64,000 bases of DNA from Enoplosus armatus (taxonomy: Eukaryota; Chordata; Actinopteri; Centrarchiformes; Enoplosidae). Each line of letters opens with the position of its first letter. The stretch's first letter is position 1. The translations under genes and the position numbers were made by a program. A model generated the notes under the pieces. The model was not told the origin of the DNA, searched no databases, and worked only from the letters and a program-made list of their open reading frames with translations. Below, in pieces: positions 36,440 to 48,303 of the stretch. The stretch covers positions 18,769,001-18,833,000 of the forward strand of contig NC_092186.1 in assembly GCF_043641665.1 (NCBI RefSeq), written 5' to 3'.

Positions 36440-36620
36440 ACATCACCTTTTTTCAACACGTCCTCATACCTAAACGACTTGTTTAGGTTGTTTGCCAATG
36501 ACCAGCATGAGAGTACCAGCATCAGGCGTACCAGACCTTCGTCATCATGGTAACAATAATAAACACGTGGTTAACATTGTGAAACAGTCGCTGTTTGGTT
36601 AGGTTTAGGTTATAATAATT
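36440..36620 (-). repeat. Fish interspersed repeat fragment
   Basis: Contains CAACACGTCCTCATACCTAA, CATGGTAACAATAATAAACA, CACGTGGTTAACATTGTGAA and TTTGGTTAGGTTTAGGTTAT, a set that I recognise as a middle-repetitive fish sequence of unknown class. The TTGGTTAGGTTTAGG part is the reverse complement of a motif in the repeat at 42400-42680. Confidence 0.45.
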
Positions 36621-37169
36621 TTTCTATTTCAGGTGACATGTGTTGGGTTGAAGGCTTAGTCTGCCAAAAGCAATTGGCTCTTGTGATGTACAGCTGGTTA
36701 CCATTGTCTGTATCAATGCTTCCAAATGTAGCTTTGCAATGTCAACACCATTGCATTCTATGTTAAAGGTAATTCAGTATTTGGAACAGAAGTATATATG
36801 AGATATACCGTACATATCCCATAGTGAAAGCACCTTGTTAATTAAATTAGTTTTTTTTACTGTCCATGCAGCTTTAAGTCCAGTTATACTCTAGTGTATA
36901 GCAGTGATAAACATATTAACAACCATTTATATTGTTGTATTTTCACACATTTCTCTACAATAATCACCTTCAAGGTCATCAATCACACATTCATTAGAGC
37001 TACAGGCACAGAAGGGAAGGATTTTGTAAAATTAGTCTCTGTTCATAACCAGTTTTCAAAGCTGTTCAATCAAAGTCACATTGTACAGCATGACTTCATG
37101 AGTCCAATAGACTTGTAACAATTTATCCAGTTTTACTAATTATCCAATGAAAAACACATGCTCAGTTTC
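36621..37169. other. Noncoding sequence, no recognised element
   Basis: AT-rich, no structure seen. Confidence 0.4.
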
Positions 37170-37440
37170 AGCATGGTGCTATTTTATTCATACAACAACG
37201 CAATCGTGCTGGATGGTGCTCAGTGCAAGCACAGTCCTCTACCACTGGCCATTGAGCAGCTCATCTTGAGCAAATGTGGCCTAAGTGCTCTGTTTTAGGG
37301 CATCTCCAACTTTTCTGAAAAGAGGGGAGACGGTTACTCTGAACTCTGAACAGATTTTCCCACTCACTCTGTGGAATTTGAACCATTGGCCTTCCACTTG
37401 TGTTTTGTCCCAAAACTTAAGACCAAGGCCACAGTCACAC
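37170..37440 (-). mobile_element. tRNA-derived SINE with long body
   Basis: On the minus strand GGCCTTGGTC is followed by TTTTGGGACAAAACACAAGT, B-box GGTTCAAATTCC (RC of 37373-37384), then GAGTGGGAAAATCTGTTCAG and AGTGGTAGAGGACTGTGCTT, ending in GTATGAATAAAATAGCACC. The long 3' body after the B-box and the TATGAATAAAA end fit a fish SINE family with a LINE-derived tail. The A-box is degraded. Confidence 0.6.
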
Positions 37441-39699
37441 ATTAATCATTACATTGTGTGTTATCAAGGCAAGCGGCAAGCAGCGTCCACTCTGCCAGCA
37501 CAGATTCAAATCGCTTTAATGGCCATCCCATGCGGTGGAAATGCTCCTCGGAGGAAACAGTGGTGGCAGGAGCGATTGACCTACCATCCCTGCTGTGACA
37601 GCTGCGTGCGAGAGAGGTCGACAGCATGAAGGGTAGCAGGCATTTGATTAAAGCTTCAGCCCTATTTGTGGAAACATGAATAATTCCAGATGAGAGGACT
37701 TACACTGACTTGTGAGGGTCAGAGACAGAATGCTCCAGGAGCCTGGACTCTCGGTCCAGGGAGAGAGCCACAGACATAAATCCCCCCCTCTGTTTCTCCA
37801 CAGCTTGCAGCACAAGGATCAACCTTCTCTTCACTGAGGCTCCCATTTATCAAACAGCATGTGGTCATTCCATTGAGATCCTCACGATATATAAGTAATG
37901 TATGGATGGCCCCAGTGGGAATTGTCACCTTAACCACTGAATGAAGACTGGTTAACCGGGGAAATGCTCAGGTACACTGACACTACCTTTACCTTATGAC
38001 TTTTCCCCCTCCATTTATGTTAATTTTAATACCTCCACTAAAACTGTTTGTCTGTTAGCAAAATGTATTGAAATAAAATGAGCACATTTGGCTGAATTCT
38101 CCTGCACAGTTTGCTCTTGGCCCAAGAGGCTGATTCCATTGTGGTGGTAAACTAGATACAGAATTTAAATCATTAACAGAGTGTGTTTTAACCGATTGCC
38201 ACTATGTTATTCAGATACTTCTGTGAAACTCGGGAACTTCAAAATCCCCAAATAATAATAACATTGCATTCAGCCGCTATTTTGTTTTGGAAAATTAAAC
38301 TCAGATGACAAATAATAAACTAACACAAACTGATAATGAGGTTGCAGTTTTGCAAGTCAGAAAATCAAGGATGAAATATTATTTTAAATCACCTGAACAC
38401 TTAGACATATTTAATGTTTCTTTGAAAGTCCACTGATAAATTGTAGACCAAAGTAGCCAAAAATGTAAAGCATACATGTATATACATGTCTTTTGTGCCC
38501 CATCTATTTCTATATGTTTGTATGATATTTTGTGCAAAATGTGTAAATTCAAAAAATTGTGTGAATAGTAACAAATAACAAACTGTATCTGTAAATATGT
38601 CATTACTCTAGCAGTATCAGAAAACAAACAGTACATACCCTCTAGAAAACACTAATGTATTCCATTTCTTCTTTAAGGAGAATAGTGTGAATACAAATAG
38701 GCAATTAAGAAGCATAGTACACTACAGACAGACGATATGAGGACTGTCTATGAGGAGCAGAATTTCATACAGAAAACATGTAATAAGTCCAGGAGAAATA
38801 AATGAGCTTGTATTTTTTCCTTTGATGAGTGACATATGAAGCACACTTCTCTGTTGCAGAGAGGAGGCACGTAATTATCATTGTCTTGTAAATATCATTG
38901 TCTATATTTCTCGACAGATAAATTAAGTTACAAACTATAGGTTCATAGAGGGCTTTCCTTCTAAAAATCACATCCTTTTCTTGTATTTTTCAAAGAACAG
39001 CCATTGCTTGTTTTAGATGTTGAATCACTTTTCAAATTGAGCTTCTCTAATCTGGTTACATTTTTCAACATTTTTGGCCTACTGCTCTACCTGGCTTTAT
39101 CGTAACAGAAATGAATGGTGCACTATGAGTGCCCATTTAACATCTGAACAGTGACAACTACAGTAAAACTTTAGAAAATCTACTATTTTATAAGGTTTGA
39201 GTTGGTGTGTAATCATTCATTCCCTGGTCACATTGATCTCTCGTTTCATCCTATCACCCCCTTCCATGTCTCATTAAAATAAAGGTTTTTGCCTTGGCTC
39301 ATTGGCATTTATCTGCTTTCCTCTGACTCAGCTGAATTTCCATTTATTCTTGTCCCTTACCCTTTTGTCTGCCCACATTAGAATAATGTAATCTCGTTTC
39401 ATAATTTTCCTCCCGTCAGCCCCCTGTCATATTGGTTCCTGGTTACATTTGTATGACTCTGCCCTCGCTTTGTCTCGGACCATAGACTTAGTCACTTAAC
39501 AGCAGAGAAATGGTAATGTCTCTGCGCTTATAACAATGTGTCATTATTCCAGTGTCAAATGACATGATCGGAGAACAGGTTTTTTTCCCGGTCAGTTCTC
39601 CACAGAGGACATGTGGAACATTATGAATGCCTGAGGCTAGTCAGAGGACTACTGGTGTAATGGGGAATAAAAATAAAAACCCCGGTGATTGTGTTTTTT
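37441..39699. other. Noncoding sequence with a short perfect palindrome
   Basis: 37440-37960 is unique GC-moderate sequence, possibly conserved. 37990-39200 is AT-rich with nothing recognised except the 16-bp palindrome ACATGTATATACATGT at 38474-38489. Confidence 0.35.
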
Positions 39700-40130
39700 T
39701 TCCCCTTAACCCTGCCTCTTTTAAAAGCTACCAACAAGCCTGAGCTCGACATGGTGCATAGCATCAATTTCCATCCTCAGTTTCTCATTTCAGAAACTAT
39801 CAATATGGAAATCAAATTGCTCCACTTCCTGTTTGTGTCCCCCGAAAATGGGGCACTGCTTTGGTTACTCACCCTCTCATTGATAATCCCACCCGCTGCC
39901 TTTAACTGCATCTGACATATTGAATAGCTTGAATGTTGCTGGTTTGGCCCCAGTGGCAATTTAAAGTGTTGACAGGCAGACACGATCCACGAGCAGATCC
40001 CTGGTATCCAATGTTATAGTCGGCCCTCCCCAGAGTGTCCCAATCAATAAAGCAATGGGAGATGACTTTTTTTAGTCCAGGAGCCAATCGGAGAAGTGAC
40101 GAGTCGGGAGGTTAAAGACCCAGGGGGCTT
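39700..40130. promoter_or_regulatory. Conserved-noncoding-element candidate
   Basis: More than 400 bases of even-composition unique sequence without simple repeats. It includes GTGTCCCAATCAATAAAGC (40037-40055), GAGCCAATCGGAG (40081-40093) and a TTTCAGAAACTATCAATATGG region (39786-39807). Open frames occur on both strands but no peptide is recognised. This is the most conserved-looking block of the window by texture; no alignment was available. Confidence 0.35.
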
Positions 40131-41149
40131 TTTCTCCCTTACTGGAAGCCACCACTGGAAGAGCTTGAGCCTTATGGGAATATTGGATATCTTGCCACTG
40201 CACTAACCAGAGGGAAAGGGAAACACTGATCCACTTACACTTGAAATGTAACTATCCAACACAGGGTCCCCTGTAACCATGAGGTTGACCTTGTTCCTTG
40301 CTGGGTAAGGAAACGTTTGTCATGTAGATTGATTGGGCGTCCTCTCTCACAGATCACTCCAAAACCTCTGGTGTTTTATGTTAAAGGAGATTGAACTGAT
40401 ATCTTAATTATTTTCTTCTTTTTTGGGGGGGTCAGCCATGTGCAAATAAACTAATCTCTTCTCAAGAGTGTGTGTTAATTTGTAATCTGCTTTCACCCTG
40501 GGACCATTACTGTATTATGTTAACTCTGTAAATATTTCATACTTAAGTACTGTACATCAGAGAAAGAACATAATTCCGACTGGTAAAACTGTCCTTTTAT
40601 AAAACAGCGCCTTCAAAATCTACCACATTGTGGCGCCACCAAGCCAGCAGTGAGTGAGTCTATCAACCGTTGACATTATCCGTCGCCTTCTTCTCTCCGC
40701 AGCCAAGCAACAGGTCAACCGGAACCATTACAGAAAAAATTATTGGACATAAACAAGATATTCCCCCTGCCTGTGGGATAATTGTGTATTGATTGTAAAT
40801 AATGGAATGGCTTCGTAGTAGATTATAATGAAGAGTGTACTGCAGCATTTTTCCTCTGACTGGTTCTGCCTCAGCACAGGGCTGAGGTTTGCAGTGTAGA
40901 GAGAAAGTAGAACATAAACAGCACCTCTATATTGTAAAAAGTCTCCAGAATTACCAACATTTTAAAATTCAACAATGTAATAAAGTAATGTACAATTAAC
41001 ATGTTGGTAAAAAAAAAGTTAAAATACTATGGGTTAAAAAGGTAAAAAAAAAAAGCTGTAGTCAGGGATTAATCTTCATCATGTAAGAAAAGACATGACT
41101 CGCCTTTTCTCTTTAATGTGAAATTGCTTAATTACTACTAACCCTCATC
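40131..41149. other. Noncoding sequence, no recognised element
   Basis: Unique, increasingly AT-rich sequence; several short poly-A and poly-T runs. Confidence 0.4.
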
Positions 41150-41217
41150 AACATATTAAAGCTTTTAAAGTTGTAATCCTTAAGATTTCAATCCTGGCTG
41201 ATTTGGCGACACCCGGG

Positions 41218-41231
41218 GTTACCATGGTAAC
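41218..41231. promoter_or_regulatory. Perfect palindromic X-box (RFX-type site)
   Basis: GTTACCATGGTAAC is a perfect 14-bp palindrome and fits the RFX consensus GTTRCCATGGYAAC at every position. RFX factors bind such sites near ciliary and other genes. No promoter is seen beside it, and the surrounding 41150-41340 may itself be a dispersed fish repeat. Confidence 0.45.
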
Positions 41232-41777
41232 TGCAAGTGCAGTTTAACACTACAGAAAACACTTGTTGAGCAACTGCTTTTTGTCAGAAGTGAGGCAGCA
41301 AACAGCAGGAGGTTCGGTTTGCATTAGCTGTAACTTAATACAGGTCTGACACAGTGTTATCAATTAGATAAAATAGGCAATCTGAATGTGGTGCGGCAAT
41401 ACCAACAAAAACTTCTATACACATACTTTCTGAATGTAAATACACTGAATAGCTATTGCAGAAAAAACAGAGGCCATAAATTGTATAACTTCAACTTCAA
41501 CTTCAAGTGTTTTTTAAGGTATTGTAGATGATATAGTATGCCACATAACTAAATTTCACACAGAGAGGGTCATGACTATCTGCTGCTAAAAGCAGTGGCC
41601 CTACCTTGGCTCTAATTTAACTTCAGTTTGTTTCATTAAATGGCTTTTCCTGCCTGGAGCTCTTCCCAACCCAAATGGGGATAAATGGAGTGACTTTAAG
41701 GGCTCCTCAAGATTCATGTTTAAGGGGCAACAGTCCAGGATCAATCATCAGGAGCATTTTCCAACACCACCTACACC

Positions 41778-41809
<32 letters not shown>

Positions 41810-42399
41810 GGACAGCTGCAAGAGCAAGCTACTAGCATTGAAAGAGCTTTCAGCTACATACAATTAAATGCTGCTCATTAAAAGGAGTTTTTACGGCATG
41901 CTGCTATACATCTCTTTACTAGATGATTCTGTTGGACCTCTGCCCCAAATAGGTAGCTCATCACCACATTACCAAGGTGACATGCATTTGAATCAGTTAA
42001 AAAGGGGGCATTCCACCAATTGTACACGTTAGTTTACTTGTCACAGTGTGTACAACACAACCTGTGAAAACCGTTGGATAATATCTTCTTTGGCTCTGAG
42101 AAATTACCATTACCCATTATAATCCCACAATCAATTTTTGGAGCTTGATCCATATTGAAGCCAAGACCAAAAATCTGGCTATTTCGATTTCTGCTGCATC
42201 AATTGTGGGTGTTCTTGTGATGTTGGGTACATTCTGGTTAGTTCAATAGGTTGATAACCCTTTCTCTCTGTAAATTTTCATCCAAAACATCCAGATACAA
42301 AGCCTGGAGAAAACTGAATCAATATAAATCGACTGGAGTTTTAATTGAAGACATTTTGCCGTTCATCTGAAAGGCCTCCTTTTCATTTCCATGACGGGA
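41232..42399. other. Noncoding sequence with one CA repeat
   Basis: Contains the (CA)14 tract at 41780-41807 and an (AACTTC)n run at about 41487-41505. Nothing else recognised. Confidence 0.4.
41780..41807. repeat. (CA)14 microsatellite
   Basis: Perfect 28-bp CA run. Confidence 0.95.
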
Positions 42400-42680
42400 C
42401 TTGAGACTGCTGTTTCCCGTTTACAGTCAGAGTTGGTTTCTTTTGACCATGACCATGATCATTCCTTGACCTTAACCAACCTTAACTTATAACCATGACA
42501 ACAAAGGGCTTCTAACCATAATAAAATAGTAATTTAAACCCAAATTACAATGTTTCCCTAACCTTAACTAAGTACTTCTTCTAACTCAAACCATAATCTT
42601 TCCCTAACCCTGACCAAGTTGGTTCTGTGCCTAAATCTAATCAAACGATAGCATTGTCCGATCATGCACTTATGTATTTG
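42400..42680 (+). repeat. Fish interspersed repeat fragment
   Basis: Recurrent CTAACCTTAAC/CTTTCCCTAACCCTGACC phrases and CCTAAATCTAATCAAAC, a layout that I recognise as a common fish repeat of unclear class. It reads opposite to the fragment at 36440-36620, with which it shares CCTAAAYCTAAYCAAAC. Confidence 0.45.
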
Positions 42681-42909
42681 TCCAACAGGGATTTGTAACA
42701 GTTTATGAAGGCAAAGATAAATTATGTCATCCTGCTGATAGGGGTGTCAGATCAGAAAATGCTTCATGTGTCGTTCTGGAAGGCAGTTACAAGCAACATA
42801 TTTTGTCGTTTGTTGGGGCTGCCTCATTCTCTCTGTTCCTCTTGTTTTGCTGTTATCATGCAAGCTCAAGTATAAATTATTTTCTTTTCTCTTGCCCACA
42901 CTCCACAGG
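42681..42909. other. Noncoding sequence leading into a pyrimidine tract
   Basis: Ends in TTTTCTTTTCTCTTGCCCAC and ACTCCACAG, a strong splice-acceptor-like sequence (AG at 42908-42909). Confidence 0.4.
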
Positions 42910-43042
42910 GAGGTCAGAGGTCAGTAACAGATCTGGGCCCCTGGAGCTGATGGGGTTTCAGTTATTTGCTCACAGGGAGAAAAATCCCGCCTACATAGCC
43001 CCCACCTCTAATCACTGCATGGTTAACTTCAACTTTAACTGA
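42910..43042 (+). other. Candidate terminal exon, unrecognised
   Basis: Follows one of the strongest acceptor-like tracts in the window. One frame is open for 43 codons to TGA at 43040-43042. The peptide (GPLELMGFQLFAHREKNPAY in its middle) belongs to no family that I know. There is also a donor-like GAG|GTCAGT 11 bases in, so a microexon is possible. The same block and the next 150 bases contain octamer-like ATGCAAAT (43054-43061) and could instead be a conserved enhancer. Confidence 0.15.
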
Positions 43043-46000
43043 ATGCAATATCAATGCAAATGTCTGGCTGAGCCCTTACAACAGGAGGTTGGAAAATGCA
43101 GAGAGAGAAAACAGCTTATTTTAAAGCACTCTAAAGTGGACTGCAAATGTCTCTTGAGTGACTGCTTGAATGGCGCTATATCCTTAGATCAAGCCCTCAG
43201 GACCCCCTACCCCACTCTTCCTCATCCCCTTCACAATCATCGTTCCTCCACTTTTAAACCCCCTTTGCGGGATATCATCTGTATTTTTCATACGCCTCCT
43301 TCAGCGATATAAATTGCTGGCTACATCAGTCGCTATCATGCGTACCCTGGAGAGAGCCAGAAAGTGCAAGAACGATGGAGGGAACACACGCTGAGAATAA
43401 CCTCGTTGCACGTCGGGAGAGAGTGTGTGTGTGTGTACAGGCATTCAGCTGGGTGAATGTATATGTGTGCATGCATTTATCTGTGTGTGCATTGTGCATG
43501 TCAGTGTGTGTGTGTATGTGTGTGCAGTATGTCTGTGGCACAGGGTAGAAGAGGATTTATCAGAATGTGTCAGCAGTGGGTGTTTAAAGACACGAGGCCG
43601 CTTGATTGAGGGTGTTTTCTGTTGGAGAGATCAAAAGGTATCTGCGCAGAAGCCGAAAGCAAGTTGCTCTCAGACAACTAACAGTCCAACATTTGTCTGC
43701 AGAAACGCTAAAGAAGAGACAGAGAAGGGGAAGGGAATGAAAGCGCGATGGGGGCATGAGGAGAAGGAGGAGTGTGTTCGCATGCGGAGGTGGCAGGCCG
43801 CTCATGCTGGCTCGTATTCTTGATGTAATTTGTGCGCGATTGTAATTGAATGTACAGTGAGATGAACAGGATGCTCAGCAGATCCACCTTCCCACACAAG
43901 CCAGGAGTCAGATATGATGGTGGCGTGTGTGCTGGATGTGTGTGTCTAATGTGCATTTTCCTAATCAGTCGTGTGATTCCACAGTAAATTTACAAAATAC
44001 AGTCTCCTTCTTTTACCCATGTTGTTTTTTCATTCCAAATGCCGACTTAGTGCTGGTAGGAATTTGCTTCATACTGCTTGAGATCCCTTTATGATATGGT
44101 TGACTTTATTGACAAATATGTTTATGCCATTTTCCTAACGTAATAAGGTGAGACTAATGTTTAGTGGGATGATCTTGCTGGTGACAAGCTAGATGGTGGA
44201 CTGGTTGGTGGATGTATATAGGCTATGTAATCTGTTACAGTGGAAAATCAACTCCCCCGAAGGATCATGTCTTTAAGGGAATGAATTCAAACTGCCATGA
44301 GTCTTCAATAGAGCTGAAACGTGTCCACCCTCTTAATCCTTGGTTCCAGAATTAAATTATAAATTCAGGGCGGAATAAACTAATCACACACATTAATTAC
44401 TGATTTTTAATGATCTTTCTCACTCTGAAAAAAAGGCATCACGGCTAACAGTAAAACCATGGTGGAGTGATGCCAATCCCCAGCAAAGGTTGCTAGCTCG
44501 CTGATGTTACTTTATCGTGGTCTGGCTGCCAACTTGAAGGTTTCTATGGCAACAACAGTATCTCCAATGGGTGAGAACTCCCTAAAGCTTGTGGGTAGTG
44601 TAGTGTTTCACAAGCAAACTCATAAATAAAACACAACAAATTGGAGTCAGATTGACTAATGGATTCTCCAGGAGCGTACAGTGTATAGTTGTTTCACAAG
44701 CTGATAGCTCAAGTCTGCTGTTGCTAATGGCCCAGTATCATTAAGTTTTAATGGTTTTATTTTCATGTATGGCACAGCTCAGGGTGATACAAATGGTCGT
44801 CAAAATGTTTTTTGCGGAAGCAGGTGATATAGTTGGAAGGGTATTTATGGAGTTAATTTAAAAACTGAAGCTTACTCTATATATTCTTCGTGGCTCAAAA
44901 CTTTGACAGTTTTCTCAAAAAAAAAAACAGATAATTTGATCCACATTTATACTTAAGTGACAGTAAGTAGAAAGACAGAGAAATGATTAAGTGCAGCGAT
45001 CACTCACTCTCTTCCACCCTGCCAGTTCTGGCTCGTCGGCTGTGGTCTCACTCATTAGTGACTCATATAAATGATGATATTTTCTTTCTTTTTTTTTTAC
45101 AATCTCTCCTCTGCACCTTCCATGTTTGTTCCTTGCTTAGACTGTGTTAGAGAGTGGCAAGTATCACCATGGCAATGAACTATCCACGCTGCGTCACAGT
45201 CCTTGATGTTGCCCACAACATCAATAATTTCTAGCTGGAATTGACAATTATGCCCAGTGACACTCCTGTCAGTTGAAAATGTGCAATTTCTGTCCAGAGA
45301 CACTCACACAGGTCAAACGAGCAAGCATTAATTAAGCTTAAGTCAATCACAAGCTTAATGCTGATTGGTTGACCTCATGAATTGAAGGTATACCTGCTGA
45401 GGGGAAAACATACCGTAACAAATTATGTATTTTGTGTAAAAGAGGTGCTTTATTAATCTTCTTTTTACAGTACTGTCTTTATTTATTATTATGTAAAATA
45501 TTAAAATGTCTAGAGTATCTTGAAGGCTTTCGTCCAGTGCCTGTTTGATTCATTCTTACACTTTGTCCTCTAAAATGTTGTAATGATGAAACTCCTAATG
45601 AGATCACTGATCATTGAAAACTGTTTCCTGAACCAAACGTTTGAGCTATACTTAAGTTTAAAATACAAGCTTCTGTCTTAAAGGTCCAAAAAATGAGACA
45701 GAGTTTAACTGTTAATGAAGCAAAGTATTGCTGGTTTTTATTAAGGCTTCACACACTGTATATTAATTTATACAGGGATTGTGTAAGTACTAAACAGAAC
45801 TCAGATCCAGCAACTCTCTGCTTACAAATCAGTGTGAGGTCATTTTCCAATCTCCCCTTTCTTTCTTTGTACAGCACACAGCATGCCTACACTCTTATCG
45901 TAGGCTACCCTCGTCTCTCACATTCCTCCCCCTGCACACACACACACATTATCCCCATACAGCAAAAAGGCTGACTCACTGCCGCTTCATTACTCAAGTG

Positions 46001-46074
46001 AGTTATGAGTGTGTTTACACACACACACTGATTGATATTAACCCTCTTTGTTTAAATCTCCTACACCAACAGAC
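43043..46074. other. Noncoding sequence with TG-rich tract and small inverted repeat
   Basis: 43423-43540 is TG-rich. 45324-45364 holds inverted arms AGCATTAATTAAGCTT and AAGCTTAATGCT. A TATA-like GATATAAATT lies at 43306-43315 without other promoter evidence. No gene is supported. Confidence 0.35.
43423..43540. repeat. TG-rich low-complexity region
   Basis: Perfect (GT)7 at 43423-43436 followed by interrupted TGTG runs. Confidence 0.7.
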
Positions 46075-46150
46075 AGCGGGCCGGGCAGCCGGCTGGTCCA
46101 CTTGCAGGATTGTGTTGGGGGGCGGCGAGGGGGGGGCTGAACGGGGCGGA
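46075..46150 (+). other. Small GC-rich island with G-quadruplex-capable runs
   Basis: Within AT-rich DNA this short block is strikingly GC-rich. G runs at 46117-46122, 46129-46136 and 46143-46146, plus shorter GG pairs, fit a quadruplex pattern on the plus strand. Several CpGs are present, but the block is too short for a CpG-island promoter. Confidence 0.6.
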
Positions 46151-48264
46151 CTGACCAAAAAGCTCACAGTGCCCTCTACTGATAACTGACAGTAAAACCA
46201 TCTGGAATTATCTCTACACCCTCGTCCTCTTTTCTCACCACGTTCAGCATTTATATCGCCCACTGCACTTGAGAGGCTGAATGTCACAAAATAATTAAAA
46301 CATATGCAACACCTTTGAGGAATATAAGCCTGCTATCAATATATCTTTTTCATTATTATTACTTTAATTTTTAACTTTTCTTTTTTCACAATCTTGGCTG
46401 CTGTTATGATTGCACTGCACATTCCAGAGACCATCTGTCAATCACCAATCAGTTGGTGGTGATGTGGTGTCATTTTGATTCTTCTTGTTGATGAAGTTTG
46501 ATGTTTTGGAGGCAGGCTCTTTTCTTTGTCCAGCGATGGTGGATATCGCTGCTCAAGCTCATTTCTCAGTGCTTCATCTCCTTGTTTCAAACAAAAGTGG
46601 GAAATCGATCACTTCTTGTGTGCTGCACTATTCTTCCAAGCAAAGAGCTAGCTAGATGTTTTCATGGAATGGACATAGGTTGAAAAACTGTTGTGTTATA
46701 TTAACCAGAGAAAGTGGTAAAATGGACATTCATCAAAAGTAACAAAATATTGTGGATTATTTATTTTCTTCCTGTAGCTTTAAGGTTACACCAGCCCAAC
46801 TCCAACATTTCCTCTCAAATAGCAGATTATCTCTTTTCATAATGACACTTCATATCCTTACTGAATGAAATATTGCTTCATGGTGTTTACTGCTGACTCT
46901 TTTCACCATACACACTGCCTCTTTGTGATTTAGAAAGAGAGGCCTTGAGTAAACAAATAAGCTTCACTGACGCTTTGCTTTCATTTTAAAAGCAGATGCT
47001 ACATTTTTCAAATGGTATTTAACTCATTTGAGATTGACAGCTTTTCATTCATCTTCCTCTAGCTGATTTCCCTTTTCACATTATATTAACTGAACCATAT
47101 TAAACAGGCCAACACCTTGTAATTAAATCCCTCTCTCCTAGATGAGCTGCACATGATGAAAGCGTGTCATTTTTAATCAGCTAAAGAGAAAATAGGTGTT
47201 TGGGGAGTCCCTCCCCATTGATTTCAGCCTGCCCTAGTAGCAGCAGGACATTTGATGACCTCTTCACCCTTGACCTTCTCGATTTAATGGTGTCACTCAG
47301 AGGCAGAGGCGGAGCCAAGGGGCTCTAAATTATGATCTTTGACTGCCCTATGTAGACAAGGTGAGAGAGGTCAGCCACAGTCAATGAGAAGGTTATAAAG
47401 GTATAGGTTCAAATGAGAACTGATAAGACATATTCTAATGTCAGAGTCATTCAATCATTTGTTTCATATATAAGAAGCAACCTTAGAAACCCCAAAAGAG
47501 GAGGTAAAAATATTGAATATGCTTGAAAAAGTCCTGGGTTCCTACACGCTGCAGTAAAGTTTCTTGATTGTTTCAGTTTTTCCTTAAATGTGTAATGTTT
47601 TGAAAACTTTGTGAAAGACAGTGCATGGGCATATATTTTCGCTTTTCTGATGGGGAAGCTTTGGTTCTGAGATCGAGTCAACATTATACTATATTATAAT
47701 ATATATGGTATAGTTAAAGTTTTTTTTCAAGTTTGTTAAGAGTTCAAGGCTGTATACTAAAGGTTTGTTCAAACAAAGAAAGGGGAGTAGAGAAGAGGGA
47801 GTCAACATTTATATGTGTAATTTGATCTGTGACCATTCTTATGGATATTCTGTTGAAGGTGTAATTTATTATAGTTAAACCTCTGATATTGAAGAGACGA
47901 TGCCATTTGTTTTATGTAAAAAAAAAATGTAATCGGTGGGTGTGACCAAGTATAACCCACACCTGACTGAGATCAGCTAAATGAATGAATGACTGGTTGA
48001 GCCTATATAAGCCTTGGTTGCACTGTCAAGTCAGAAACCCTGATGAAGCCAGCTTGTCCTTGAGTTTTAAAGTTTTGTGTCTTTTCAACATTGCTGTGAG
48101 CTCACAAATGATCGGTTAGGCAGCTGTCTGGTTTAGCATTTATTGACCTGTCAGGGCCAACAGGTAAGAAGAGGGACTCAGGTGTGGCCAGTGTGTTCAT
48201 TAACCTCAGTGTCTCCTAAAGAAGTGTTCTTTAACAACGAACCAACCTCCACAAACTCATTAAG
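46151..48264. other. Noncoding sequence with a conserved-element-like block
   Basis: 46980-47350 is unique and motif-rich (CTTGTAATTAAATCC, TTTTTAATCAGC), resembling a developmental conserved element. 47940-48100 contains AGCCTATATAAGCC and CCCTGATGAAGCC, phrases seen in several fish retroelements, and may be a relic that I cannot classify. Confidence 0.3.
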
Positions 48265-48303
48265 CGTACACTGCTCTGGATAAGAGCAACAAATTCAAAT
48301 GCA
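48265..48303 (+). repeat. Possible SINE 3' tail scrap
   Basis: TACACTGCTCTGGATAAGAG resembles the GTCGCTCTGGATAAGAGCG segment at the end of many fish SINEs, but the flanking SINE body is not recognisable. Confidence 0.3.

Noticed and set aside
38474..38489. 16-bp palindrome ACATGTATATACATGT as a special site
   Set aside because: Alternating AT-rich palindromes of this kind are expected in AT-rich fish DNA. No partner feature nearby.
43300..43400. TATA promoter and first exon (GATATAAATT, then an ATG 25 bases on)
   Set aside because: The ATG frame stops after 18 codons, and no initiator, CpG island or donor is seen.
43425..43823. 132-codon plus-strand frame
   Set aside because: The first third is a TG repeat read as Cys-Val; the rest is charged low-complexity sequence.
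45097..45303. 68-codon minus-strand frame with acceptor-like flanks
   Set aside because: Peptide unrecognised and the flanking sites are weak; chance is likely.
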